Below are positions 8,719-17,671 of a DNA stretch of 64,000 bases, one piece after another. This DNA comes from Sodalis sp. dw_96 (GTDB taxonomy: Bacteria; Pseudomonadota; Gammaproteobacteria; Enterobacterales; Enterobacteriaceae), in assembly GCF_018449575.1 (NCBI RefSeq), contig NZ_JAAVUT010000002.1, positions 434,001 through 498,000 of the forward strand. Reading direction: 5' to 3'. The notes under the pieces were generated by a model. The model saw nothing but the letters and a program-made list of their open reading frames with translations. It did not search any database and was not told the origin of the DNA. Positions within the stretch are counted from its first letter, which is position 1. Each line of letters starts with the position of its first letter. Both the position numbers and the translations under genes were made by a program.

Positions 8719-9037
8719 CTACCCTGTCGGAAGGCACCCAAGTCCCGCCAGGGTTTCCTCCAAGGCCCGCTCCAACGGGGTATGGGGTTCGCTGCCCAGC
8801 ATCGCCGTCAGACGTGTATTATCCAACCTGACAGGCCGACGCCATAAATAACGCATTTCCCACAATTCCCCCATGGTAGGCAAAATGGGGAAAAGCAGTG
8901 GCACCAACCACCAGGGGAAGGTGCCCAGTGTCGGCTGACTTCCGTGGCGCGCCACGACTTTGGATATGGCCGTCGCCATTTGCGTGCCATCGGCATCCCA
9001 ATGGCCGTCCATATGAAACGCCGCAAAGGCGCATAAC
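8719..9037 (-). pseudogene. C-terminal fragment of an NAD-dependent epimerase/dehydratase
   Basis: The frame encodes MDGHWDADGTQMATAISKVV, then FPWWLVPLLFPILPT..LWEMRYLWRRPVRLDN and LLGSEPHTPLERAL, matching the C-terminal third of SDR-type epimerase/reductase proteins. The Rossmann nucleotide-binding half is absent. Upstream, the coding match stops exactly where a 44-bp tandem repeat begins (9038), so the gene was truncated there. An open frame runs through the repeat up to 9120, but those residues come from the repeat and not the family. Confidence 0.7.
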
Positions 9038-9169
9038 GACGATTCCGGGATAGGCTTTATTTGCCCGGGATGACAAATATGTCCAATCCCGGGGTAGGCT
9101 TCATTTGCCCAGCGTGGCAAACATCGTCACCACCGGGATAGGCTTTATTTGCCCAGCGTGACAAACATC
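9038..9169 (-). repeat. 44-bp tandem repeat, three imperfect copies, derived from the 3' end of the Nramp-like gene
   Basis: Reading leftward, copies start at 9169, 9125 and 9081. The first contains the last codons and the TAA stop of the transporter gene (GATGTTTGTCACGCTGGGCA); the next two have 6 to 12 changes each. The array joins the transporter's stop codon to the truncated epimerase fragment. Confidence 0.9.
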
Positions 9170-10458
9170 GCCACCACCGCAACGGCCATGACCATCGTGC
9201 ATATCCAGCCCAGCACGCTGAGACGGGAGGAAATGACAAACTTGCCCATAATATCCTGACGCGCCGCCATCAACATCATCACCACCATGATCGGCACGGA
9301 AATGACGCCATTGATCACCGCACTCCAATAAAGGGCCTTGATGGGATCAATGGGCGTAAAACAAATTCCGATGCCAATCAGGGTAGAGACGGCGATAATG
9401 GTATAGAACTCTTTGGCATACTTGAATTTCAATTCCAGGCTATTAGGCAATTTGAACGCCCCGGCGGTGGCATAAGCGCCCGAGCCGGCCAATACCGGAA
9501 TAGCGAGCATGCCGGTGCCGATAATGCCGGCGCTGAACAGCCAGAAGGCAAAATCGCCGGCAATGGGACGCAGCGCGGTTGCCGCCTGCGCCGAGGTATG
9601 AATTTCCGTCACGCCATGCATATGCAGCGTCACCGCCGTGGTTAAAATAATGGAGAATGCCACCACGTTGGAAACCGCCATGCCGATAAAGGTGTCGATT
9701 TTAATACGACGAAAATTCATGTTTGCCTGTTCGGGGGCATGTTTAATCGCTTTTGCCTGCATGTCGGCCTGCTGTTCTTCCACCTCTTGCGAGGCCTGCC
9801 AGAAGAACAGATAAGGACTGATGGTGGTGCCGAATACGGCCACTACGGTGGTGATATAAGCCGGCTTCCAGGATAGATGAGGCCAAAAGGTATTTATCAA
9901 TACCTGCGTCCAGGGTATGTGGATAATAAAAATGGTGGCCACATAGGCAAGCAATGCCAGCGTCAGCCATTTTAATATCCGAACATAGCGTTTATACGGG
10001 ATAAATATTTGCAATAGCAATGATATTATGCCGAACCCTAACACATACCAATGAACAGGACCTTTAACCAATAAGTTCAGCGCCCCCGCCATTGCGGCAA
10101 TATCAGCGCCGATATTAATGGTATTGGCCACCAGCAACAAACTCACGATGGCATAGAGCAGCCACTTGGGATAGTGCCTGCGGATATTGGTGGCGAGTCC
10201 ATGACCGCTGACCCGACCGATTTTGGCGCTGATTACCTGAATACCCACCATAAGCGGATAGGTGAGCAGCAGCGTCCACAGCATACTGTAGCCAAACTGT
10301 GCGCCGGCCTGGGAATAGGTGGCAATACCGCTAGGGTCGTCATCGGCGGCGCCGGTGATTAAACCCGGACCGAGTTTTTTCAACCAGGATTTCGGCGGAT
10401 CGTTTTTATTTTCTCCGGGTTGAACTTCAACCCCTTCCAAGCCCGTTGATTCGGTCAT
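9145..10458 (-). CDS. Nramp-family divalent metal transporter with a non-canonical metal site
   Basis: 437 residues with 11 predicted membrane helices. The conserved GPGLITGAADDDPSGIATYS block marks TM1 of the Nramp fold, but the usual DPGN is DPSG. In TM6, where Nramps have an (A/V)MPH metal-binding motif, the sequence is TTISPYLFFWQASQE, so the metal-coordinating Met is missing. Such changes occur in Nramp-related magnesium transporters and other divergent clades; the substrate may not be Mn or Fe. Inner membrane, likely proton- or gradient-coupled. No metal-regulator gene is adjacent. The 3' end is duplicated in the downstream 44-bp repeat. Confidence 0.88.
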   Translation of the reverse strand: MTESTGLEGVEVQPGENKNDPPKSWLKKLGPGLITGAADDDPSGIATYSQAGAQFGYSMLWTLLLTYPLMVGIQVISAKIGRVSGHGLATNIRRHYPKWLLYAIVSLLLVANTINIGADIAAMAGALNLLVKGPVHWYVLGFGIISLLLQIFIPYKRYVRILKWLTLALLAYVATIFIIHIPWTQVLINTFWPHLSWKPAYITTVVAVFGTTISPYLFFWQASQEVEEQQADMQAKAIKHAPEQANMNFRRIKIDTFIGMAVSNVVAFSIILTTAVTLHMHGVTEIHTSAQAATALRPIAGDFAFWLFSAGIIGTGMLAIPVLAGSGAYATAGAFKLPNSLELKFKYAKEFYTIIAVSTLIGIGICFTPIDPIKALYWSAVINGVISVPIMVVMMLMAARQDIMGKFVISSRLSVLGWICTMVMAVAVVAMFVTLGK

Positions 10459-10952
10459 ATTACTCCAAAGCAGACGATAATGTGTCCACTCACATACTGG
10501 TTCTCTTTTTTTGAACTACTGCCTGGAAGGCTTTGCCACTAATAGCAAAAAATCCATTTTGACTTTAGTTCACCGATAATGAATTCGCCAGCTTTCACCA
10601 TGCTCTTTTTGGTGACAAATGAGCACCGGACGGGTTAAAAAAAACGGCTAATAAAAAGTCTAAATAGCCATTTTAATTTGTAAATCAATCGCGATCTGCT
10701 CTATCGCAAAAAAAAAAAGATTCGTTTGTAGCTATAAGTAGGATTTATCGTTGCGGGAAAGTTAAGAGCGGGAACAAGATTTATCACCAGAGACCACTAA
10801 TGATCTGAAACGGTTTTTTTCACCGAAGAGTGAGCCTTATTCTTTTTTTTGGGGGACCCTGTGCTAAAAAAATATGACGTTTATCTCAAAATCAATATTT
10901 AAACGTAATAGGAAAACTTTTTCATTATAAAGCTAATTATTAAACATGAATG
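10459..10952. other. AT-rich intergenic region, no gene found
   Basis: About 490 bp between the divergent-reading transporter promoter side and the 3' end of the methyltransferase gene. Poly-A and poly-T runs are frequent. It presumably holds the transporter promoter. I see no conserved frame or clear hairpin terminator. Confidence 0.5.
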
Positions 10953-11537
10953 TTAAACGTGGTCCGGTTGGCATCTTTCAGCGGCGGCGGCTAAAAGCTC
11001 GACGGATTTTTCACAATGATTGCCCCAACTCTCCCATCCCGCTATCCGAGTCCGGGCAAAGAGTTCAATGCGCGGAACATCCCCTACCAGTTGGACCAGC
11101 AGATGACGAAACAAATCAGGCTTGGCGCTGTGCTCACCGCGCGGCGCCGTCTGATGCTGGCAGATGCCGGCATCCATTCGCACGGGCAGGCGGCCCCGTA
11201 CGGCAAACAGACAATCCTCGGAATTAGCGCGCGTCAAATGGCCCATGCCAATAGCGGAATTACCTTTGTGCGGGTTGGTTTTATGCCAGGTAAAACCTTT
11301 CATTGTCATAAAGCGGAATCCCCACGCTTCAACCACCTTTAACGCCTCAAGAGGCATAGAGGGGACGTGCCACATTGCCAATAAACAGGATTTCTGGTCG
11401 GCTAAATCCCATACCGGCAACCGGCATATATCGGTAATGTTCATCACGGGATATTTGAATTCAACGCCGCGTTCGCCATCCTTGGATTTGTCGCGATATT
11501 GCCAGGGCGGATCGGCGTAAATAAGCTTAAATTTCAC
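10953..11537 (-). CDS. MT-A70-family adenine-N6 methyltransferase, orphan
   Basis: About 194 residues from a GTG start: (M)KFKLIYADPPWQYRD carries the catalytic DPPW motif IV at the N-terminus, as in phage-type MT-A70 enzymes. It continues with NITDICRLPVWDLADQKSCL, TWHKTNP and GNSAIGMGHLTRANSEDCLF. The GTG at 11537 follows CCGGGGTGCAGC, a good ribosome site; the frame extends upstream to 11720 but that part is unlike the family. It would methylate adenine in DNA (or RNA). No restriction endonuclease or phage gene lies next to it, so it looks like a prophage leftover or solitary methylase. Confidence 0.85.
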   Translation of the reverse strand: MKFKLIYADPPWQYRDKSKDGERGVEFKYPVMNITDICRLPVWDLADQKSCLLAMWHVPSMPLEALKVVEAWGFRFMTMKGFTWHKTNPHKGNSAIGMGHLTRANSEDCLFAVRGRLPVRMDAGICQHQTAPRGEHSAKPDLFRHLLVQLVGDVPRIELFARTRIAGWESWGNHCEKSVELLAAAAERCQPDHV

Positions 11538-11863
11538 GCTGCACCCCGGCCAGATAACAAGCGACATAAAACAAGAAAAGACCGCCCATGAGCTCAATCC
11601 TAACAATCGATGAAGGAAACTGCCTCGGATAGTAAGGGTAAAGGAAAACATTAGCGATGGTAATGAACTAAAATTTTCCTTTTTCCACCCTTGGCCTTCA
11701 AACCTTAGGAAGGAGTTCAATGTATGTCAAATAAACATCTGAGCCAACACCTTCACTGCAGAGTCATTGATTAATAATCATAAGGGGAATGCTATCTAAG
11801 ATGCCGCGGCGTAGTGGTTATCGCCGCTGCAACTTTTGAAAAGTCTCATGCGGGTTGCCACTG

Positions 11864-12646
11864 TTATTCATTTGCAAGGTGCACGCCGAACCCTACATCT
11901 CCCGGCGCAAGATCGGATCGCAGCGTTAATGCCGGGATATCGTAGGCACCCGCATTCTGCGGACGAAAGGCGATGGGCGCGGCGGTCCAAAGCTGGTCAA
12001 GCCGCTGCCCCAACGCTTCCTGGATCTGGGAAAATCGTGTTTCGTCCGTGCGGCCGGTGCGATAGACAACGAACGGCGGCACCACATCGAAACCGGGATA
12101 ATACAAAATACCGTGCTGAATGGGGAACAACATATCCTCTATCTGGCCGTTGATACCCCTGGGGCTGTAATGTGATTCCCACCCCCCGGTGGTGACCAGT
12201 AGCATCGCCCGCTTTCCCGCCATAACGCCTTCGCCATAACGATCCCCCCAGTGCGTGTCGGAGTGCTCCCCCACGCCGTAAGCAAAACCATAGGCATACA
12301 CACGCTCCACCCAGCCCTTGAGGATTGCCGGCATGGAGAACCACCACAACGGAAACTGCAGGATAACCGCATCCGCCCACCGCAACTTTTCTTGTTCCAG
12401 GGCGATGTCTTGACTTTGGGTGCCTGTTTCAAACGCCTGTTTGGATGCCAGGGAAGCGTCGAAACGCCTATCGGCCTGCCACGCCGTACTGTCGTGCGCG
12501 TCAAGAGGGACCTTCCAGTTCATGGCGTACAGGTCCGATACATGGACATGATGCCCGGCCTCTTCGAGGTGTTTGACGGAAAAGTTTTTCAAAGAACCAT
12601 TTAATGACCGGGGTTCCGGATGGGCATAGACGATAAGAACATTCAT
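11864..12646 (-). CDS. NAD(P)H-quinone oxidoreductase, flavodoxin-like fold
   Basis: 260 residues beginning MNVLIVYAHPEPRSLNGSLK, the FMN/FAD phosphate-binding start of the NQO1/KefF/MdaB family. FPLWWFSMPAILKGWVERVY is the family's flavin and substrate segment, and TTGGWESHYSP continues it. These flavoproteins do two-electron reduction of quinones in the cytoplasm. Divergent from a LysR gene with a 90-bp gap containing both promoters, so that regulator likely controls it. Confidence 0.9.
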   Translation of the reverse strand: MNVLIVYAHPEPRSLNGSLKNFSVKHLEEAGHHVHVSDLYAMNWKVPLDAHDSTAWQADRRFDASLASKQAFETGTQSQDIALEQEKLRWADAVILQFPLWWFSMPAILKGWVERVYAYGFAYGVGEHSDTHWGDRYGEGVMAGKRAMLLVTTGGWESHYSPRGINGQIEDMLFPIQHGILYYPGFDVVPPFVVYRTGRTDETRFSQIQEALGQRLDQLWTAAPIAFRPQNAGAYDIPALTLRSDLAPGDVGFGVHLANE

Positions 12647-12735
12647 GACTGGACCTCAATGGTTGGAATGAGGGCAGCATAGAAGCTTGTCAGGTATAGT
12701 AGAAATGAATTTCTATTATTACAGGTATTAAAAAT

Positions 12736-13629
12736 ATGAATAACCTGCGCCGACTGGATCTTAACCTGCTGGTAACGCTGGATGTGCTGCTGACGGAACA
12801 CAATGTCACCCGCACGGCGGAGCGCTTGAATTTTTCCCAGCCGTCGGTGAGTGTCCATCTCGCCAAACTCAGGGATATCTTTCGCGATCCGCTATTATTG
12901 CCCGGTCCCCGGGGGATGCGGCCTACCGCCCGGGCCGATGCGCTGCGCGAACCTTTACGGCAGGCGCTGAAAGCCCTTGAATACGCGGTGTCTCCCGCCA
13001 GCCCCTTTGATCCCGCCGTATCCGATCATACCTGGCGTGTCGCCGCCTCCGATTACAGCGAGTCCACCATTCTGCTGCCGGCGTTGAAAGGATTGCGTTC
13101 TGCGGCGCCAGGCGCCCGGTTCGCTTTTATTGAATCCGTTCCCTCCGGCATCGCCAGGCAGGCGGAACAGGGGGACATCGATATTGCCTTTCATACCAGT
13201 GAAGGGGCGCCTCCCGGCCTGCATAGCCGACCGCTGTTTACCGAGCGCTATGTGCTGGCCGGCCGGGCCGATCATCCCCGGCTGAAAAAACCACCGACCC
13301 TGGAGGAGTTTTGCGAACTCGATCATGTCATGGTCTCGCCGGACGGCGGAGGATTTTACGGCGTCACCGATACCGCCCTGGCCCAGTTTGGGCTGACGCG
13401 CCGGGTGGTGCTATCCGTGCCCCATTTCCTGTTGGTCAGCTCGGTACTGGCCTCCACCGACCTGGTGGCGATGCTGCCCTCGCGCCTGGTGGAGGGCCGG
13501 CCGGCACTGCGGGTGGTGGAGCCGCCCATTGCCGTGCCGGGCTTCGAAATATCCATGCTCTGGCATGAACGGGTCCATCGCGATCCCGCTCATCAATGGC
13601 TGCGGGGATTTATCGCGGACTCGGTGTGA
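12736..13629 (+). CDS. LysR-family transcriptional regulator (NodD/LinR-like subgroup)
   Basis: 297 residues. HTH at about 20-40 (TRTAERLNFSQPSVSVHLAK) with the subgroup start LRRLDLNLLVTLDVLL. The effector domain has ESVPSGIARQAEQGDIDIAF and LPSRLVEG. Members of this subgroup sense aromatic or quinone-like compounds, which suits control of the divergent quinone reductase; this is inference from position. Confidence 0.9.
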   Translation: MNNLRRLDLNLLVTLDVLLTEHNVTRTAERLNFSQPSVSVHLAKLRDIFRDPLLLPGPRGMRPTARADALREPLRQALKALEYAVSPASPFDPAVSDHTWRVAASDYSESTILLPALKGLRSAAPGARFAFIESVPSGIARQAEQGDIDIAFHTSEGAPPGLHSRPLFTERYVLAGRADHPRLKKPPTLEEFCELDHVMVSPDGGGFYGVTDTALAQFGLTRRVVLSVPHFLLVSSVLASTDLVAMLPSRLVEGRPALRVVEPPIAVPGFEISMLWHERVHRDPAHQWLRGFIADSV

Positions 13630-13676
13630 GCCCCACGTCGATGGATATACAGGCTATCTGCCATGCCCTATTTTCG

Positions 13677-14825
13677 TCAGCGCAGCGTGTTAAAAAAACT
13701 CCGGATATCCGCGGCCAACTCCCGTGGGTGTTCCATTGCGGCAAAATGACCGCCATGGGGCATGCTGGTCCAGCGCGCCAGATTGTACCCTCTGCTTACC
13801 CAGCTCTGGGGCGGCATGGGCAGCTCTTTTGGAAAGTGCGCCATCGCCAGCGGCGGGCTGATACGTTCGCCGGCTGATAGTTGCAAAGGGTCCAAACGCC
13901 CTTCGACATACATACGAAACGAAGAGCCAATGGTGCCGGTAAACCAATAAATAGAAATATTGGTTAGCAGGGCATCCAGCGAAACGGCGTTTTCAATTTG
14001 TCCCTCACAGTCGCTCCACGCCTGGAATTTTTCCGCAATCCAGGCGGCGAGGCCGGCCGGCGAATCGTTCAGTGCAAACGCCGGACTTTGCGGCCGGGTA
14101 CCCTGCAAATGCCCGTATGCACCCTGTTCATTGGACCAGGCGGCGCGTCGATTCAAGAACTCCTGTTCCTCCTCGGTTATCGGCCGGTCGTCTTCAATAT
14201 AGGGGAGATAAGAACCTGGAATAAAATTCAGGTGCAGGCCAATCACCCTGTCCGGATAAAGCCTTGCCAGCCAGCTCGAGACCCCTGCCCCCAGATCGCC
14301 GCCCTGCAGGGCGAATCTGCCGTAACCAAGCCGATCCATTAATCCGGCCCATAAGTGCGCGGTTTGACGGGCCCCCACGCCACGTTTGCGCGGTGGGGGC
14401 GAGAAACCATAGCCGGGCAATGACGGGATTATCACATCAAAAGCATCGGATTCACTCCCGCCGAAACGGGCCGGGTCCGTCAAGAAAGGGATAATATCAA
14501 GCATCTCCGCAAATGAGCCGGGCCAGCCATGGGTCAGGATCAAAGGCATGGGAGCAGGCCCTTTGCCGCGCTGATGTATAAAATGGATCCGCTGGCCGTC
14601 AACCTCGGTAATAAAATGGGAAAAGGTATTCAGCCGGGATTCCTGCAACCGCCAGTCAAAACCGTCCCGCCAGTAGCCGACCAAATTGCGCATAAAGCGT
14701 AACGAGGTTCCCTCGCGCCAGTCGTCTTCATCGATGGTCTCAATCCAGCGGGTTGCCGCCAAGCGCGATGTTAAATCGTTTAACTCGGTTTGCGGGATAT
14801 TGAGGGTAAAAGGTTGAATAGTCAT
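13677..14825 (-). CDS. Epoxide hydrolase (EHN-domain alpha/beta hydrolase)
   Basis: 382 residues, the usual size for microsomal-type epoxide hydrolases. The N-terminal EHN domain is recognised by IPQTELNDLTSRLAATRWIE. HGWPGS (99-104) is the oxyanion motif; GGDLGAG carries the nucleophilic Asp177. The late PHGGHFAAMEHP contains the catalytic His. It opens epoxides to diols in the cytoplasm. Convergent with the LysR gene. No signal peptide. Physiological substrate unknown. Confidence 0.92.
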   Translation of the reverse strand: MTIQPFTLNIPQTELNDLTSRLAATRWIETIDEDDWREGTSLRFMRNLVGYWRDGFDWRLQESRLNTFSHFITEVDGQRIHFIHQRGKGPAPMPLILTHGWPGSFAEMLDIIPFLTDPARFGGSESDAFDVIIPSLPGYGFSPPPRKRGVGARQTAHLWAGLMDRLGYGRFALQGGDLGAGVSSWLARLYPDRVIGLHLNFIPGSYLPYIEDDRPITEEEQEFLNRRAAWSNEQGAYGHLQGTRPQSPAFALNDSPAGLAAWIAEKFQAWSDCEGQIENAVSLDALLTNISIYWFTGTIGSSFRMYVEGRLDPLQLSAGERISPPLAMAHFPKELPMPPQSWVSRGYNLARWTSMPHGGHFAAMEHPRELAADIRSFFNTLR

Positions 14826-15061
14826 GGTGCGATAAAAACCTATGTTTATGACGTAAATCCAGTATAGGGGAGATGTTTGTCAGCAAGTCAATCTGAATAG
14901 GATTCATGAAGGAACGAAACGGAAAATTAACGTAGCTCATTGAGATAAGTGTAAATTAATTTTTTGCGAGGCGCATTCCAAGCATTTGTTTTCAATTTGC
15001 ATTGCTTGCAGCGATTATTTAATCTAAATCACATAAAAAAAGTCTGCATGTCTTCATTTTT

Positions 15062-15085
15062 GGGCCTACCCTGGCCCGTTTTTTT
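15062..15085 (+). terminator. Orphan Rho-independent terminator
   Basis: GGGCC (15062-15066) and GGCCC (15073-15077) flank a six-base loop and are followed by TTTTTTT. No rightward gene ends nearby. The 14826-15308 gap has no other convincing feature, so this may end a small RNA or be a leftover of a deleted gene. Confidence 0.5.
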
Positions 15086-15308
15086 GTCAAAAATGGAAAC
15101 GATATGGAACCACTTAGTCTATCCCACCACCTCCTGCTTTTAGTTGCCGAGCATTACTGACCCCCGGCGAGGCCTATCAGACTTGAATATTCCACAACGT
15201 TATTTACCTGCCCTAACGCATTGGCTCGGGGCGGATTATTGGCAGCGTGGCGGCCGGCGCCCGGTGTTCAATACCGGCGACGTCGGCGGATTGAATAAAA
15301 AGCGCGGA

Positions 15309-16445
15309 TTAGAGTTCGATGTGCTCGTGGCGCTGTATCATCGCCAGGGCCAGGCCGAGGGCGGGATCGTAGCTATGAGACAGGAAACGGATGTGGGTAT
15401 GGCTATAGGCGAAAGGGAGGGTATGCCGCCGCGCCACGGTTAATACCTGTTCGGTGAATAACGGTGACAGGTTATAGGCACAGTCAATGAGCAACGTTTT
15501 TGGATTGACCAGATGAATTATCTGGCTCAAGGCTTTGCCCAATAATTCGCCCGCCCGGGCGATGACATTGTCCACCAGATCCGGCGCCTGAGACCGATGG
15601 GCCCACTGCAATCCCGGCTGCAAGCGGTTGAGCTGTGCGTTAATCGCCGATAATCCAATCAATGATTCCAGGCAACCCCGCTGCCCGCAGGTACAAACGG
15701 GGCCGTCGGATGCCACGTTAAGATGGCCCACTTCGCCGGCGGTCCAGCTGCCGCCGTAATAAACGCCCTGCCCGGTAATCAGCGTGCCGCCGATGCCTTC
15801 GGCAATCCGCAGGTAAAAGGTGGGTTCATTGACCGGGGCGGCGGATTCATGCTGGCGCGATACCAGCGCCGCCGCCTTGACGATATTCATTACCCCCAGC
15901 GGCAAAGGCGCGCTGTGGCGAAGCGCCGCCAGAATGTCCACCTGCTGCCAGCCGAGATGGGATGAGACATGCATATAACCGCTCTGCGGATCGATAATAC
16001 CGGGGAAACCGACGCCGATACCGATAAGTTCAGGATAACGCCGGTGCATCCAGCCACAGAGACCGGCAATTTCACTCACCACCTTACGGGGATCGGCGGT
16101 ATCGATAATCAGGGTTTTTTCTTCCAGCAGCTCGGAAAAATAATTATATACCGCCCAGTGCAGGTGCTGACGCTCCACCATGATACCGGCGGCTTTCATT
16201 TTATCAGGCTGGAGCGCGATATGAATTTTCGGACGGCCGCTGGAACTGGATTGGGCAACGCCGATTTCGGCCACCAACCCCCCGGCGATAAAATCGTCGA
16301 TAATAAGGGAAATGGTATTTTTACTTAATGAAAGGGCGCGTGAAATATCAAGACGTGAGCTGATTCGCTGTTGGCGTAAAAAAGACAGCACATGTTTTTC
16401 ATTGTACTGACGCAGCAGCGCGGGTCCCTTTCCTGGCTCTTTCAT
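15309..16445 (-). CDS. ROK-family transcriptional regulator (NagC/Mlc/XylR-like)
   Basis: 378 residues from MKEPGKGPALLRQYNEKHVL; an upstream in-frame start at 16535 would overlap nagA by 22 bp and is less typical. N-terminal winged HTH (SSRLDISRALSLSKNTISLI) and a C-terminal ROK sugar-binding domain with GVGFPGIIDP, AGEVGHLNV and the zinc motif CTCGQRGCLE. ROK regulators bind sugars or sugar phosphates. Last gene of the amino-sugar operon, so it probably represses its own operon through the dyad at 20056-20131. Confidence 0.9.
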   Translation of the reverse strand: MKEPGKGPALLRQYNEKHVLSFLRQQRISSRLDISRALSLSKNTISLIIDDFIAGGLVAEIGVAQSSSSGRPKIHIALQPDKMKAAGIMVERQHLHWAVYNYFSELLEEKTLIIDTADPRKVVSEIAGLCGWMHRRYPELIGIGVGFPGIIDPQSGYMHVSSHLGWQQVDILAALRHSAPLPLGVMNIVKAAALVSRQHESAAPVNEPTFYLRIAEGIGGTLITGQGVYYGGSWTAGEVGHLNVASDGPVCTCGQRGCLESLIGLSAINAQLNRLQPGLQWAHRSQAPDLVDNVIARAGELLGKALSQIIHLVNPKTLLIDCAYNLSPLFTEQVLTVARRHTLPFAYSHTHIRFLSHSYDPALGLALAMIQRHEHIEL

Positions 16446-16513
16446 TATTGCTTTGACCTGGCTCTCGGCGGGGAACAAGCCGGCATTATGGCATAACCCG
16501 GCCCTTGTAAAAA

Positions 16514-17671
16514 CTATTCCTCCCGCCACACGCATTCGCCCCGCACATAGGCGGACTGCACGTTAAGCTCCCCTTTGCCGCTTTCGCCGAGCAGCACCGC
16601 ATTCAGCGGGGAACCCACCGCCAAACCCCGTTGCGTCGGCAAATCGAGCATAGCCGCCGGACGTATCGATGCCATATCCCAGGCCTCGCGCCGGCTCGCC
16701 AGACCCTCTCTTATCAAGGTGTTTACGCCGTACAGCAGCGAACGCGCCGATCCCGCCAGCAGGCCGGGATTATCCGCCAGCGACAGCCGTCCTTGCGGGG
16801 TAAGCACCACATCGCCGCCGATATGCAGTTGATAACGCCCAGGGGGCATGCCGGCCAGGCTGGTGGCATCGCTCACCAAAAATCCCCGTTGCCGCTTTAC
16901 CCGCATAAACACTTTGAGCACCGACACCGGCAAATGCTCGCCATCGCCAATCATGGCGCACCACAGATTATCCTGCGCCAGCTGTTCCCAGATATAATTG
17001 GGATGCCTGGGCAACAGCAGATGCGCTCCATTGCCCAGATGGGTGGACATCGACGCGCCGGCCGCCACCGCCGCGGCAATATGTTCCGCCCCTGCGCCGG
17101 TATGGCCGAGGGAAACCGTCACCCCCTCCCGCACGCAGCGCCGGATAAACGCCTCACTGCCCGGCCACTCCGGCGCCAGGGTCAGCAGGCGGATATTGCC
17201 GCCCGCCGCCCGCTGCCAACGCTGAAACAAGGACCAGTCCGGTGCTTTCACCAAGGCCCGGTCATGGGCGCCGCGCGGCCCGTCCTCGGGAGAGATAAAC
17301 GGCCCTTCCAGATGAATGCCGGCCACACTCTGCCCGACCTCGGCAAACTGTCGACGGGCATTGGCTATTCCCCGGACCATTTGTTCGATGTCATCGTCAT
17401 TATGGGTGATGACGGTGGGCAGAAATGTCGTTACGCCTTCCCGCCATAAACGTCGGGTCACCGCCAGCACCGACTCCTCCCCGATCGGGTGATGATTAAA
17501 ATCTACCCCGGCGAATCCGTTTACCTGCAAATCCACCAATCCCGGCGCGATGATGGGCAGCGCATCGTCCCGGCACAGCGGACGGATGCGGCTGATTACG
17601 CCCTGTTCCCCATGGATCTCCAGCGCGGTTAAATCGCGGTAATCCCTGCCCCGCAGGCAAACCTTATCCAT
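16514..17671 (-). CDS. nagA: N-acetylglucosamine-6-phosphate deacetylase
   Basis: 385 residues, matching NagA length. Amidohydrolase fold with GLVDLQVNGFAGVDFN, GIHLEGPFISPEDGPRGAHD, SLGHTGAG, MSTHLGNGAH and VSDATSLAGMPPGRY, which supply the metal and substrate residues. It removes acetate from GlcNAc-6-phosphate in the cytoplasm to give GlcN-6-phosphate for the adjacent deaminase. The ATG at 17671 is chosen because GGGGA lies eight bases upstream; it overlaps the end of the deaminase gene by 8 bp, pointing to translational coupling. Confidence 0.92.
   Translation of the reverse strand: MDKVCLRGRDYRDLTALEIHGEQGVISRIRPLCRDDALPIIAPGLVDLQVNGFAGVDFNHHPIGEESVLAVTRRLWREGVTTFLPTVITHNDDDIEQMVRGIANARRQFAEVGQSVAGIHLEGPFISPEDGPRGAHDRALVKAPDWSLFQRWQRAAGGNIRLLTLAPEWPGSEAFIRRCVREGVTVSLGHTGAGAEHIAAAVAAGASMSTHLGNGAHLLLPRHPNYIWEQLAQDNLWCAMIGDGEHLPVSVLKVFMRVKRQRGFLVSDATSLAGMPPGRYQLHIGGDVVLTPQGRLSLADNPGLLAGSARSLLYGVNTLIREGLASRREAWDMASIRPAAMLDLPTQRGLAVGSPLNAVLLGESGKGELNVQSAYVRGECVWREE

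Noticed and set aside
15144-15443. 99-codon rightward frame with RRPVFNTGDVGGLN, slightly like an acyl-CoA ligase tail
   Set aside because: Overlaps the end of the ROK gene, no ribosome site, and the similarity is too short to support a fragment.
16631-17449. 272-codon rightward frame opposite nagA
   Set aside because: Shadow of the nagA coding frame; composition is His/Arg/Gln-rich without domain features.
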